In this document: in pieces, positions 54,622 through 64,000 of the stretch
Layout of the letters: every line of letters begins with the position of its first letter
How positions within the stretch are numbered: the stretch's first letter is position 1
Source of the DNA: an uncultured Maribacter sp.
Lineage (GTDB): Bacteria; Bacteroidota; Bacteroidia; Flavobacteriales; Flavobacteriaceae
Length of the DNA: 64,000 nt
Assembly (NCBI RefSeq): GCF_947495965.1
Contig: NZ_CANMBB010000001.1
Coordinates: 457,728 to 521,727 of the forward strand
Reading direction: 5' to 3'
Made by a program: the position numbers and the translations under genes
The notes under the pieces: model-generated
Seen by the model: only the letters and a program-made list of their open reading frames with translations
Told to the model about the DNA's origin: nothing
Databases searched by the model: none

Positions 54622-56334
54622 TTATAAATTATCATTTGTTTGCAATTCCTGAGAAGGAACAGGGAAATAATTATGCTTAGCTGGATCATAATTAGCTGAA
54701 GACAGTACAAAGTCTGGTCTAATTCTACCTGGAATATTTAATGGAGGAGCATTATATACCTCATCCGTATTTGCCAAACGCCAAACTTCATCTGCATTTA
54801 ATTCATCAAACACTTCTTTTACAATACCCCAACGTACTAAATCTTTCCATCTATGTCCTTCAAAACACAACTCCACAGCTCTTTCTACACGTTGTAAGTG
54901 TGTTAATACTGTTTCTGCACTAGCAGTAACCATGGGTTGCGCCCCATGTACTTGCGTACTTACATGTAATTGAGGAAATGTTCCTCCATTATCATCCATA
55001 TATTGTTGCAATGTTATTACTCCCGCTCTACTTCTTATCATATCTATATATTCTATGGCGGTAGCAAAATCTCCATTTGCTTCAATAAGTGTTTCTGCAT
55101 ACATTAGTAAAACATCAGCATATCTAATATGTCTAAAGTTTATACCAGATCTGCTTTGCGCTGGTTCTGCAGATAAATGGTACCAATTTGAATGCTTTTT
55201 CACATAGGCACTTTGTCCAAATCCAAAGCCTTTTACTTCATCAGATTCAAAGCCATAATACTGTCCTTCCATACCTCTAACAGCAATTGTAGAGTTCATT
55301 CTTCTAGATTCAACATTACCATCATTAATAGGGTTTGTAGTATCTACTTCATCGTACACTAACATTTCATGTAAATTATAGGATGCCAAAACAGTATTAA
55401 AGGCTCCATAGTTTAATTGACCAACTGCAGTTGCCAAAGTACTAGACTCTGCACCAGATTCATTTACATTATCATCAACCGCAGCACCAGGTACTCCAGG
55501 AGCTATATCAAAAGAATAATTTACTTCAAAAATAGATTCTGAATTAAATTCGTTTTCATGTTGAAAATTATCTTCAATATTAGCTGTTAAACTGTATACA
55601 TTAGAATCTATAACTTCTTTAAATAAATCTCTTGCTGCTGGGAAGTCTTTATCATATAAGTAAACTTTTCCAAGAAGAGAAGTAGCAGCTCCCCATGTAG
55701 CCCTACCTACATCTGATCCATCCCAGGTCTGTGGCAAATTATTCTTAGCAAATACTAAATCTGGAATTATAATTGCTTCATTAATCTCTGCTATTGTAGA
55801 AAATGGCTTTGAACGATCTTCAGCAGTTTCTGCTACTTTATCATGTATCATACCTCCGCCGTAAGTATGTGCTAATTGAAAATAAAAGAAAGCTCTTAAA
55901 AAACGTGCTTGCGCTTCAATTTCTACTTTAGAATTTCCAAGAAATATATCATTTTCTGCTTCTTGAATAAATTGAATTACTTGATTGGCTCTAAAAATAC
56001 CTATGTAAAGTTCATTCCACTTATCTGTTACATGATATAAACTTGCATTATAAGTTAAATTTCTAAAAGCATTAGGTCTATACCAAGATTCTGTTCCTGC
56101 AATATCTCCCATTACAAACTCGTGTTGTAGCAATCCGCCACTAACGCTTTGAAATTGTAATGCAGAATACACCGTAGTTAAAGCACTATTAAATTGCTTC
56201 TCAGACTCCCAAAAGGTCTCTGTTGTTATGGCATTGGGGTTAATTTCTTCCAAAAAACTATCTTCGTTACATCCTATAAAAAATAGAGAACATACGCAGA
56301 TTGCTATTGAAATTTTATTTTGTAATAATTTCAT
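54622..56334 (-). CDS. SusD-like glycan-binding lipoprotein
   Basis: The 570-residue lipoprotein (Cys22) has the SusD fold: QARFLRAFFYFQLAHTYGGGMIHDKV, AATSLLGKVYLYDKDFPAARDLFKEV, RHIRYADVLLMYAETLIEANGDFA, IDMIRSRAGVITL and ERAVELCFEGHRWKDLVRWGIV. It differs clearly from the three + strand SusD proteins and is longer, with an extra segment (about 285-345) between helices. It lies 21 bp after its SusC and 9 bp before the PKD-type binding protein, so the three make one uptake complex, probably for another part of the same glycan. Confidence 0.94.
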   Translation of the reverse strand: MKLLQNKISIAICVCSLFFIGCNEDSFLEEINPNAITTETFWESEKQFNSALTTVYSALQFQSVSGGLLQHEFVMGDIAGTESWYRPNAFRNLTYNASLYHVTDKWNELYIGIFRANQVIQFIQEAENDIFLGNSKVEIEAQARFLRAFFYFQLAHTYGGGMIHDKVAETAEDRSKPFSTIAEINEAIIIPDLVFAKNNLPQTWDGSDVGRATWGAATSLLGKVYLYDKDFPAARDLFKEVIDSNVYSLTANIEDNFQHENEFNSESIFEVNYSFDIAPGVPGAAVDDNVNESGAESSTLATAVGQLNYGAFNTVLASYNLHEMLVYDEVDTTNPINDGNVESRRMNSTIAVRGMEGQYYGFESDEVKGFGFGQSAYVKKHSNWYHLSAEPAQSRSGINFRHIRYADVLLMYAETLIEANGDFATAIEYIDMIRSRAGVITLQQYMDDNGGTFPQLHVSTQVHGAQPMVTASAETVLTHLQRVERAVELCFEGHRWKDLVRWGIVKEVFDELNADEVWRLANTDEVYNAPPLNIPGRIRPDFVLSSANYDPAKHNYFPVPSQELQTNDNL

Positions 56335-56355
56335 AGTTGATAATTTTTTTATTTT

Positions 56356-59300
56356 TTAAAAACTTAATTGAGCACCTAACATAAATTGACGGCTAACAGG
56401 ATAATTACCGCGATCCACGCCACGGAAAAATAGCCCATCTCCACCAACTTCTGGATCATAACCATCGTAATTAGTAAATGTAAAAGGGTTCACAGATGTT
56501 ACATAAATTCTCGCCTTTTTAATACCACTTTTTTCTAAATCAGGAATAGTATACCCAACAGTAAGTGATCGTATTCTTAAGTAAGTACCATCTTCTAAAA
56601 ACAAGTTAGAACCGGCTCTTACATTAGAATGAAATGAATTTTGTCTGAAAGTAGGAATATCAGAAGTTGGGTTTTGTGGACTCCACATGTTTACTAAATC
56701 TTTGTGTCTTCCTCCGCTATAAGCATATAATTTTGCTCCATTAAATACTTCTGCTCCATATGATAGGTAACTTTGAATACCAAAATCAAAACCTTTATAA
56801 TTCATATCTAATCCTAGTCCAGCTTCAAATTCTGGCTGACCAGAACCCGAGTATGCTCTATCATTCTCATCAATAATATCATCATTGTTTACATCTTTAT
56901 ACCTTATATCTCCCAACTGAGGAGTACTAACACTCCTTAAATCTAATTGCGTGTATTCATCTAGTTCTTCTTGGGTTTTAATAACACCATCTTCTTGATA
57001 TAAGAAAAATGCTCCCGCCTCATAACCTTCTGCTAAGAAAGTGGTGAATTCTGTATTAGGACCACGAGAAATAAGTGGTCTACCATTAGCATACCCTCTT
57101 TCTACTCCATTTAAATCTAAAACTTCGTTTCTGTTTTTTGTAAAAGTTCCGTTTAAACTATACTTAAAATCATTACCTATTTGGCCTTTATAATTTATAG
57201 ATATTTCTATACCCTCATTAACCATATTACCTGCATTCACAAATATTTGATCATATGTACCTGAAGCTCTTGGTTGCGAAGTTCCTGTTGAAGCAGGAAT
57301 ACTTTGCCCCAATAACATATCTTTTTTATCATTTTGATATACTTCTGCTGTCAAGCTTAATTTATCTTTAAATAAGGATAGATCTAAACCTATATTCTTA
57401 GAAATTGTAGTTTCCCATTTAATATTTGGGTCTACATAACGTCTTTGCGTTTGTCCAAATAATAAATCTTCATCTGTTCCAAATGGATAATTAGCACCTG
57501 CCTCAATAAGAGGTGTAAATAAATAAGAAGGAATTCTATTGTTTCCAACTTCAGCCCAACTTGCTCTTAACTTTAAATTACTAACCGCTGGAATATTAAA
57601 CCAATTTTCTTGATGAATGTTCCATCCTGCAGAAAAACCAAAAAAGTCTCCATACCTATTTGCTTTAGAGAATTTTGATGAACCATCTCTTCTATAACTG
57701 GCCGATAATAAATATTTATCATCATAGTTATATTGGATTCTTGCCAATTTACCAGAAAGAGTACTTGTTTCATTATATGTAGCAGGTTTAATTCCTTCTG
57801 CTCCAGAACCTAAAGTTTGCAAACTATTACTTGAGTTATCACTAAAAACAACCCCTACTCTTACATCTTCACGATTAAACTCTTCGTATGATAGTACTCC
57901 TGTAAAATTTAGCTTATGCTTATTTAACGCAATAGAATAATTAAGAACATTTTCTATTGTACTTCTTTCTGTAGTATTATGAGTTTCATCTAATAATGCT
58001 TGAGGTACTGATGCAGTTTCATTTAAAGTTCCATCACCTCGGATAGCCAAATATTGAGGTCTAAAGAATTTTCTGAAATATTTTGAATCATTTCTACCAA
58101 GATTTATACTGTATGTTAAACCATCTGCAATTTCATAATCTAACTTAAGAGCTAAATTTGTTCTTTTAGTTTCTCTTTCATCTATATTATTTAAAGTACG
58201 AGATATAAAGCTGTAAAAAATATCATTATCTACGCTCTCGTCTAGCAAAAAACTATTTTCTCCCGCACTAGGAATTTCATTAAATGGTCTTGCCCAAGGA
58301 GCTTGCCCAATACTATATTCATATAATGCAAATGGCTCTTGGTCTCTATTCTCAACAGTATAACCTACCGAAGCAAATGCCTTAAACTTACCTTTTGTAA
58401 ACTGCCCTGTAAGTCTATTAGACAATCTATTAAAACCGGAATTTATTAATACCCCTTCTTGTTTAAAGTAATTAGTATTAAAGTTTAAAGTTAAATTCTC
58501 AACCCCTCCAGAAATATTAATCCCATGGTTTTGAATTATTGCATTATTATTTTGAACATCAGGAACAAATTCCGTATCAAAATCTAAAGCATTTGGATTA
58601 AAGAAAAATGTTTGCGGTTGATTTCCTAATTGCTCTGTTACTACCTCTAAGGCATACAACTGCTCTACCGTATTCATTAATGGAGTACCTGAAGTAATAT
58701 TCTGAACTCCAGTATATGAGTTAACATCAACCTGTACTTTACCTGCTTTTCCTTTTTTAGTAGAAATTAAAATAACACCATTAGATGCTCTATTACCATA
58801 AATTGAAGTTGACGCCCCATCCTTTAAAACATCAATACTTTCAATTTGTTCTGGTGCAATATTTGGATTCCCTTCATAAGGAATTCCATCAACAACATAA
58901 AGAGGCTCCAAACCTGCACTAAGAGAACCTAATCCACGAATTTGAATATTCGCAGACTCTCCTGGTCTACCACTTGCGGCTTGCACATTTATACCAGCAA
59001 CCTTACCTTGTATTGCTGCACCTAAATCAGAAACCGCAGTTTTAATAATTTCATCTGCCTTAAGGTTAGCAACAGCTCCAGTAACCTCTTTTTTCTTTTG
59101 TGTACCGTAACCTACTACTACCACCTCTTCCAAAGCTTCGGTGTCTGTAAATAACTTTACATTAATAGTAGAACTATTTACCGTCTTCTTTAGTGTTTTA
59201 AATCCTATATAGGAAAAAACCAAAACAGCTCCATTTTTTGCAGATACAGTGTAATTACCATCAATATCTGCTACCGCACCTGTTGTTGTACCTTCTACAA

Positions 59301-59448
59301 CGACACTTACTCCTGGCAAAGGTAATCCTAGGTCATCTACAACTTGACCGCTAACATTTTCTTGCGCATACACTTTAGGAATACACAAGAATAGAAAAAA
59401 CAACATTATAAAAAATGCGTTCCTCCACAAATCATTAATTCTTTTCAT
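56356..59448 (-). CDS. SusC-like TonB-dependent outer-membrane transporter
   Basis: The 1030-residue protein has a signal ending KVYAQ, a carboxypeptidase-like domain (VSGQVVDDLGLPLPGVSVVVEG), VVVVGYGTQKKKEVTGAV, the plug (RGLGSLSAGLEPLYVVDGIPYEG, ASTSIYGNRASNGVI) and a barrel ending MLGAQLSF. It is more distant from the other three SusC proteins than those at 38100 and 43104 are from each other. It heads the minus-strand operon SusC-SusD-binding protein. The 358-bp region upstream holds a cluster of TTTGTCRA motifs, and the TPR-HTH regulator beyond it is the likely controller. Confidence 0.95.
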   Translation of the reverse strand: MKRINDLWRNAFFIMLFFLFLCIPKVYAQENVSGQVVDDLGLPLPGVSVVVEGTTTGAVADIDGNYTVSAKNGAVLVFSYIGFKTLKKTVNSSTINVKLFTDTEALEEVVVVGYGTQKKKEVTGAVANLKADEIIKTAVSDLGAAIQGKVAGINVQAASGRPGESANIQIRGLGSLSAGLEPLYVVDGIPYEGNPNIAPEQIESIDVLKDGASTSIYGNRASNGVILISTKKGKAGKVQVDVNSYTGVQNITSGTPLMNTVEQLYALEVVTEQLGNQPQTFFFNPNALDFDTEFVPDVQNNNAIIQNHGINISGGVENLTLNFNTNYFKQEGVLINSGFNRLSNRLTGQFTKGKFKAFASVGYTVENRDQEPFALYEYSIGQAPWARPFNEIPSAGENSFLLDESVDNDIFYSFISRTLNNIDERETKRTNLALKLDYEIADGLTYSINLGRNDSKYFRKFFRPQYLAIRGDGTLNETASVPQALLDETHNTTERSTIENVLNYSIALNKHKLNFTGVLSYEEFNREDVRVGVVFSDNSSNSLQTLGSGAEGIKPATYNETSTLSGKLARIQYNYDDKYLLSASYRRDGSSKFSKANRYGDFFGFSAGWNIHQENWFNIPAVSNLKLRASWAEVGNNRIPSYLFTPLIEAGANYPFGTDEDLLFGQTQRRYVDPNIKWETTISKNIGLDLSLFKDKLSLTAEVYQNDKKDMLLGQSIPASTGTSQPRASGTYDQIFVNAGNMVNEGIEISINYKGQIGNDFKYSLNGTFTKNRNEVLDLNGVERGYANGRPLISRGPNTEFTTFLAEGYEAGAFFLYQEDGVIKTQEELDEYTQLDLRSVSTPQLGDIRYKDVNNDDIIDENDRAYSGSGQPEFEAGLGLDMNYKGFDFGIQSYLSYGAEVFNGAKLYAYSGGRHKDLVNMWSPQNPTSDIPTFRQNSFHSNVRAGSNLFLEDGTYLRIRSLTVGYTIPDLEKSGIKKARIYVTSVNPFTFTNYDGYDPEVGGDGLFFRGVDRGNYPVSRQFMLGAQLSF

Positions 59449-59607
59449 AAAATTGAGAGTTAGTTAATTTAAATTTTACGAAACACACAATATAAACACT
59501 AATACATTATGATATTCGCATTATAATGATGCTAAATTAGGAATTACATTATTTTTATGAAGCATTTAACACTTAACCAAAACTTAACATTTTAGATATT
59601 TTCGACC

Positions 59608-59669
59608 ATTTGTCAAGTAAAATCAAAACAAAATAACTGAACTTGACAAAATTTAGAACATTCGACAAA
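59608..59669 (-). promoter_or_regulatory. Cluster of three TTTGTCRA motifs before the minus-strand SusC
   Basis: TTTGTCAAGT at 59609 (+), the same 10-mer on the minus strand at 59641-59650, and TTTGTCGAA on the minus strand at 59661-59669. The two minus copies are 19-20 bp apart. This is the clearest repeated signal in the gap and may be the binding site of the adjacent regulator. Confidence 0.45.
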
Positions 59670-59762
59670 AAAATAGTCATACACCATTAAAGTGTATATT
59701 TTGTTGTGGAAGCAGTAAAACTTACACCTAAATTTTACTTAAAAATGTAGAATAATTGATAT

Positions 59763-59778
59763 AAACCTGTTCAGGTTT
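59763..59778. repeat. Hairpin AAACCTG-TT-CAGGTTT after the regulator
   Basis: A perfect 7-bp stem with a 2-base centre, 29 bp beyond the stop of the minus-strand regulator. There is no T-run, so it is at best a weak terminator. Confidence 0.35.
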
Positions 59779-59806
59779 TAGTAATAAATGATTATTGACA
59801 AGAATT

Positions 59807-61453
59807 CTAGAAGGTTGCAATAAAATCTACTAGGTTCTCCCCTCTTTTCAATTGTAGTTTTTTTCTTAATCTATGTCTAGAAGTATGGACACTTTCAATA
59901 GTAATACCTAATAAAGAAGACATTTCTTTACTAGAGAAATCTAATTTAACTAAAGCGCAAAGTTTAAGGTCTGTTTGGCCCAAATCTGGGAATTTATCTC
60001 TAATTTTTTTATAAAAACTTTGATTTATAGAAGTAAATCTTGCTTCAAACTCTTTCCAATTGCTTCCTGGAGAGCTCTGAATACCTTTAAGCATCCTATT
60101 TATTGTTCTAACATCAATAGTATCACTTTTAGAAATACTTTGCTTTAACTTTATAATAAACTCCTCTTTCTCTATTAATTGCAACGCAGAAGCTGTAAGT
60201 TCTCTATTCTTGAGCTCCATTACCTCCTTGGTCTTTTGTTTTTCTAAACGTCTTTTCTCCAATAAAGTTTCTTTTTCTAGCTTATGTTTTCTTCGCAAAT
60301 TTCTAAAGAATAGAATACTGTATAGTAATATAAAAAGTACTACAACTCCCATTAAAATGTTCTGCAAAAATCCAATTCTTTTTTCGTCTTCTAACTTTTC
60401 AATTTGCCTCTCTTTTTGTAGAGCTTTTTCATTTTCCTTTTGAAGCCTATATTTATCATTTATCTCAAAAAGGTGGTTATTATGTTCACTTGTTCTTCCA
60501 AATATTTTTTCATTTACTTTGGCAGCAATGTTTCTATGATAATACGCTTTTTCATATTCTTGTTGTTTAGAATATATATTTGCTAAAGATTCATTCCCTT
60601 TTAAAATATAATTTGAATGTCGTTTATAATCATTTGTCAAAGCCAAGGTATTTTTATACGCTTCAATGCTTTTATCTAAATTGCCATTTTTCTCATGTAC
60701 CTGACCATATAAATAATTTATTATAATCATGTAAGATGGATTATTTTCTTTAAAATAATCGGAAGCCTCATCTAAAAGCGCTATTCCTTTTTCATATTCC
60801 CCAGAAAAACCTTTAACGTAACCCAATTCTGAAACTAAATAAAAACTACCAGTTCCCAGCCTATTTTGCAAAGCCTTAGCTCTATCTAAATATTCAGAAG
60901 CTTTCTTTAAATCATTCCTAGTTCTATAATAATTTATTAAAGCAAAATACTCACTAAGCAATAAACTCTCATGTATCTTTTTTTCTTTAAGTAATTGTTT
61001 ATTTAAGGACAATGCAAGTTCAAAATATTTTAAAGCCTCTTCATCTCTTCTAAAGAATAAATATAGCCAACCTAATCCTTGATAAATTTTTGGTTTCAAC
61101 TTTTCGTTGTTAGACTTATCTGCTAAAATTAATGCCTTCCAATACCCTTCATAAGCATTACCGTAATCTAAATTATGGCCATAATAATAAGACAATTCAC
61201 AAATTGTATACACAAGGTTTACAGTATCTTTTTCTGCGGAATAATATGTAATTCCTTCATTTAAGTGAAAAAAAGCGTCTTCCGATTTTTCTGCACTAAA
61301 CAACCTCGCTTTATCAACATACTTGTTAATACTAAAAGGCTTTTGAGCCTTAGTATATGAACTAAAAAATACCGCAAAAAAAATGCAACATAAAGAATTT
61401 ACAGTAAAAAAATTATGACTAATTACTTTCACATATTTTAACCCTACACACAT
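59807..61453 (-). CDS. Membrane TPR regulator with C-terminal LuxR-type HTH
   Basis: The 548-residue protein parallels the one at 51289: signal-like N terminus (CCIFFAVFFSSYTKAQ), a TPR helical region (about 40-350, AYEGYWKALILADKSNNEKLKPKIYQGLG, EALKYFELALSLN), one membrane helix (about 365-385, ILMGVVVLFILLYSILFF), a coiled coil (KLEKETLLEKRRLEKQKTKEVMELKNREL) and an HTH (TDLKLCALVKLDFSSKEMSSLLGITIESVHTSRHRLRKKLQL). Sharing of ALVKL.FSSK.M..LLGI..ESVHT.R.RLRKK shows common descent. GTG at codon 8 could be the real start. It is placed before the minus-strand SusC operon and likely controls it. Confidence 0.87.
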   Translation of the reverse strand: MCVGLKYVKVISHNFFTVNSLCCIFFAVFFSSYTKAQKPFSINKYVDKARLFSAEKSEDAFFHLNEGITYYSAEKDTVNLVYTICELSYYYGHNLDYGNAYEGYWKALILADKSNNEKLKPKIYQGLGWLYLFFRRDEEALKYFELALSLNKQLLKEKKIHESLLLSEYFALINYYRTRNDLKKASEYLDRAKALQNRLGTGSFYLVSELGYVKGFSGEYEKGIALLDEASDYFKENNPSYMIIINYLYGQVHEKNGNLDKSIEAYKNTLALTNDYKRHSNYILKGNESLANIYSKQQEYEKAYYHRNIAAKVNEKIFGRTSEHNNHLFEINDKYRLQKENEKALQKERQIEKLEDEKRIGFLQNILMGVVVLFILLYSILFFRNLRRKHKLEKETLLEKRRLEKQKTKEVMELKNRELTASALQLIEKEEFIIKLKQSISKSDTIDVRTINRMLKGIQSSPGSNWKEFEARFTSINQSFYKKIRDKFPDLGQTDLKLCALVKLDFSSKEMSSLLGITIESVHTSRHRLRKKLQLKRGENLVDFIATF

Positions 61454-61837
61454 AGCTCAACAATTTGTTATATTATTTATTCCAAAAAAAACTAAACTCA
61501 CAAATAGTTGCTACTAAACATCCAAAATGCAACATATTATAATCCAATATAATATTTGTTCAGTTATATCTCATTAAAATTGAGGATTTTTATAAAATGT
61601 TGAGTTTTTATCTAGTAGCAAATTCATATATTTTTCACCATATATATTCATATTTGCGAAAACTAAAGCGCACACATTACAAATATCATACTCAAGCATT
61701 AATCACTCCTATTTCTTTATTTTTATACTGATTAGTATTTAAATTTTACAAATGATTACTATATAGTTAAATACCAATTAGTATAAAAACATTAGCGCCA
61801 TATAAAATTTCTTAACATAAACCATTAGGTATATAAA
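61454..61837. other. Divergent intergenic region, regulator/GH2
   Basis: AT-rich and non-coding. It holds two imperfect palindromes, TACTGATTAGTA at 61726-61737 and TACCAATTAGTA at 61772-61783, 46 bp apart. They lie 101 and 55 bp before the GH2 start and may be operators. I see no exact TAnnTTTG promoter before GH2. Confidence 0.4.
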
Positions 61838-64000
61838 ATGATTAAAATAGTTACACGAATTTTTACAATAATAATAATTGCCATTACAATTGCTAGTTGC
61901 TCATCAAAAAAAATTGATACTCTTAGTAATACAACTGATTTTAATTTTGACTGGGAATTTAAATTAGATAATACTAGTCCTAAAAATAATGATTGGAAAA
62001 AAATTACTTTACCTCATGATTGGAGCAGAGAATTTTCTTTTGACTCTATTAATGGAGAAGGTGCTACAGGATATTTACCAGGAGGCATAGGCTACTACAA
62101 AAAAGATTTTAGTCTTAATCTCCTTGAAAACAAAAAAGCATATATCTTATTTGACGGTGTATACAACAACGCAACCTTTAGTATAAATAATAAAGAACTA
62201 GGATTTCATCCATACGGCTATTCTCCTTTCTTTTATGACATAACTCCACATCTTAACAAAGAGAAAAATACTATAAATGTAAAAGTAGATAGAACAAGGT
62301 ATGCAGATAGCCGCTGGTATACAGGTTCTGGAATATACAGAAATGTAAAACTTGTTATTAAAGACAAATTACATATTCCTATATGGGGAACTTTTATAAC
62401 TACCCCAAATGTTTCCAAAGAAAATGCTACCGTTTTAGTAGAAACGAAATTAAAAAATGAATACAAAAAAGATAAAACAATAAAATTAAGAACAGAGATA
62501 TTTAATAACAGTAACGCATTAATAGCTTCATCCATCACTGATATTACTGTAGCAAAAGGAGAAGAAAAAGTAATAAAAAATGAGATTTTAATAAAAAACC
62601 CAGACCTATGGGATATTAAAAATCCAAATTTGTATAAAGCAATAACTTCAATTGTAGTTGGCACAACTAAAATAGATTCTGATGAAACTACATTTGGCGT
62701 TCGCAAAATAAAATTTGATAAAGACACTGGGTTTTTCTTAAATGACACAAACATGAAAATTAAAGGAGTTTGTTTACATCATGATGGCGGATTAGTTGGC
62801 GCAGCTGTTCCAAAAGGAGTTTGGAAAAGAAGACTAACTAAGCTTAGAGAAGCTGGCTGTAATGCTATAAGAATATCTCACAATCCTGCTTCTCAAGAAT
62901 TTTTAGATTTGTGTGATGAAATGGGCTTCTTAGTACAGGATGAGTTTTTTGATGAGTGGGATAATCCTAAGGATAAAAGACTAAACAAATGGGAAACTAA
63001 AGTAGATTCTATAACACAAGGCTATGTTAGATATTTCCAAAACTGGGCAGAAAGAGATTTAAAAAATTCAATGTTGGCGCATAGAAACCACCCAAGTATT
63101 ATTCAGTGGAGTATTGGAAATGAAATTGAATGGACCTACTCTAGAAATGCAGATGCAACAGGTTTCTTTGACAATATGGACTGGCAAGGAAATTACTTTT
63201 GGTCACCACCGCCTTTTTCTCCTGAGAAAATTAAAAATCAGCTAGAAACACTTCCTAGAGGAAAATATGACATTGGCAAAACTGCACAAAAATTAGCCAA
63301 TTGGACTAGAGAGTTAGACACAACAAGATACATTGTAGCAAACTGCATTTTACCTTCTGCCAGCCATTTATCTGGTTATGCAGATGCTTTAGATATTGTT
63401 GGGTATAGTTACAGAAGAGTATTGTATGATTATGGTCATGAAAATTACCCAGATAAACCAATAATGGGCACTGAAAACTTACCACAATGGCATGAGTGGA
63501 AAGCTATAATGGAGAGACCGCATATTTCTGGCACTTTTCTATGGACTGGTATAGACTATTTAGGAGAATCTAATGGCCATTGGCCAAAAAAGGGGACTAA
63601 CTCAGGTTTACTAGATTTAGCAGGTTTTGAAAGAGGTTCATACCATATGTATAAAACACTATGGAATAATGATCCGCACGTACATATTACCACACAAAAT
63701 ATTGAAAAATCTATTTACAAAATAGACAAAGCTACAGGAGAGGTCGTAGAAAAGAAAAAAGGCAACTGGAAACACGCCCTATGGGTATGGCAAAATGTAA
63801 ACGAACACTGGAACTATAACGATGAAGAAAAAATTGCTATAGAAGTATATTCTAATTGCGATGAAGTAGAGTTGTTTTTAAATGAAAAATCTTTAGGAAC
63901 AAAAAAACTAAAAGATTTTGAAGACCATATTTACAAATGGGTAGTTCCTTTTAAAGAAGGAAAACTAACTGCTAAAGGAAAAAAAGATGGAAAAATTATA
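61838..64000 (+). CDS. GH2 beta-galactosidase-like lipoprotein, 3' end outside the window
   Basis: The frame from ATG 61838 stays open for 721 codons to the window edge. A lipoprotein signal (Cys21) is followed by the GH2 sugar-binding domain (about 35-180, [44 protein letters not shown]), an immunoglobulin-like domain (about 190-295), and the TIM barrel (about 300-600). The barrel contains [36 protein letters not shown], the acid/base Glu429 in WSIGNEIEW and the nucleophile Glu546 in IMGTENLP. A further beta domain runs to the edge. GH2 enzymes of this type remove terminal beta-galactose and are part of porphyran and hybrid agar breakdown, but beta-glucuronidase or mannosidase cannot be excluded by sequence alone. 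Confidence 0.9.
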   Translation, partial: MIKIVTRIFTIIIIAITIASCSSKKIDTLSNTTDFNFDWEFKLDNTSPKNNDWKKITLPHDWSREFSFDSINGEGATGYLPGGIGYYKKDFSLNLLENKKAYILFDGVYNNATFSINNKELGFHPYGYSPFFYDITPHLNKEKNTINVKVDRTRYADSRWYTGSGIYRNVKLVIKDKLHIPIWGTFITTPNVSKENATVLVETKLKNEYKKDKTIKLRTEIFNNSNALIASSITDITVAKGEEKVIKNEILIKNPDLWDIKNPNLYKAITSIVVGTTKIDSDETTFGVRKIKFDKDTGFFLNDTNMKIKGVCLHHDGGLVGAAVPKGVWKRRLTKLREAGCNAIRISHNPASQEFLDLCDEMGFLVQDEFFDEWDNPKDKRLNKWETKVDSITQGYVRYFQNWAERDLKNSMLAHRNHPSIIQWSIGNEIEWTYSRNADATGFFDNMDWQGNYFWSPPPFSPEKIKNQLETLPRGKYDIGKTAQKLANWTRELDTTRYIVANCILPSASHLSGYADALDIVGYSYRRVLYDYGHENYPDKPIMGTENLPQWHEWKAIMERPHISGTFLWTGIDYLGESNGHWPKKGTNSGLLDLAGFERGSYHMYKTLWNNDPHVHITTQNIEKSIYKIDKATGEVVEKKKGNWKHALWVWQNVNEHWNYNDEEKIAIEVYSNCDEVELFLNEKSLGTKKLKDFEDHIYKWVVPFKEGKLTAKGKKDGKII

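Noticed and set aside
62233..62754. Open frame of 173 codons on the minus strand
   Set aside because: It lies wholly inside the GH2 gene, antisense to a region with clear GH2 motifs, and has low-complexity hydrophobic sequence with no recognisable domain.
1..64000. Mobile elements, CRISPR arrays, tRNA or rRNA genes
   Set aside because: No transposase or integrase frame, no regularly spaced repeat array, and no cloverleaf or rRNA-like stretch was seen while reading; a dedicated RNA search could still find a small one.

Overview
The window is AT-rich chromosomal DNA of a Bacteroidota bacterium, most likely a marine flavobacterium. The evidence is four SusC/SusD outer-membrane uptake pairs, many lipoproteins with a short signal and a cysteine near residue 20, A-rich leaders before ATG, and TAnnTTTG promoter elements. 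It holds 32 protein genes, one cut at each edge, and no RNA gene, insertion sequence or CRISPR array that I can see. Almost the whole window is a large polysaccharide utilization region for a sulfated glycan.

Layout. (1) 1-21.4 kb, all on +: two related beta-propeller glycosidase-like genes, six S1 sulfatases, two GH28 enzymes, a Tat-exported Gfo/Idh/MocA oxidoreductase, a BNR/Asp-box protein and a GH117 anhydro-galactosidase, closed by a strong terminator. (2) 21.9-30.0 kb: SusC, SusD and an FG-GAP/UnbV_ASPIC lipoprotein. (3) 30.0-35.7 kb: a GntR/FadR-type regulator, D-galactonate dehydratase (dgoD), a sulfatase fused to an SMP-30 lactonase domain and a further sulfatase, tightly overlapped. 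(4) 35.8-37.3 kb, minus: GH29. (5) 38.1-52.9 kb: two tandem paralogous SusC/SusD pairs, a second FG-GAP/UnbV_ASPIC lipoprotein and a membrane TPR-HTH regulator. (6) 53.0-61.5 kb, minus: SusC, SusD and a PKD-type surface glycan-binding protein, with a second TPR-HTH regulator upstream. (7) 61.8 kb to the edge, +: a GH2 beta-galactosidase-like gene.

How it may work (inference): SusC/D systems and the binding lipoprotein capture and import oligosaccharides. Eight sulfatases remove ester sulfates, and GH117, GH29, GH2, GH28 and the propeller proteins trim sugars from the ends. The galactonate dehydratase and lactonase point to galactose as a released sugar. S1_11-like sulfatase, GH29, GH2 and GH117 together are the exo-acting set known for agar/porphyran-type red-algal galactans. 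No endo-agarase, porphyranase or carrageenase lies in the window, so the substrate stays a hypothesis. The most notable observations are the sulfatase-lactonase fusion beside dgoD, a FadR-type operator lying on the promoter of the first SusC operon, a sulfatase with CSPSH in place of CxPSR, and a decayed SusC leader before the second SusC cluster.
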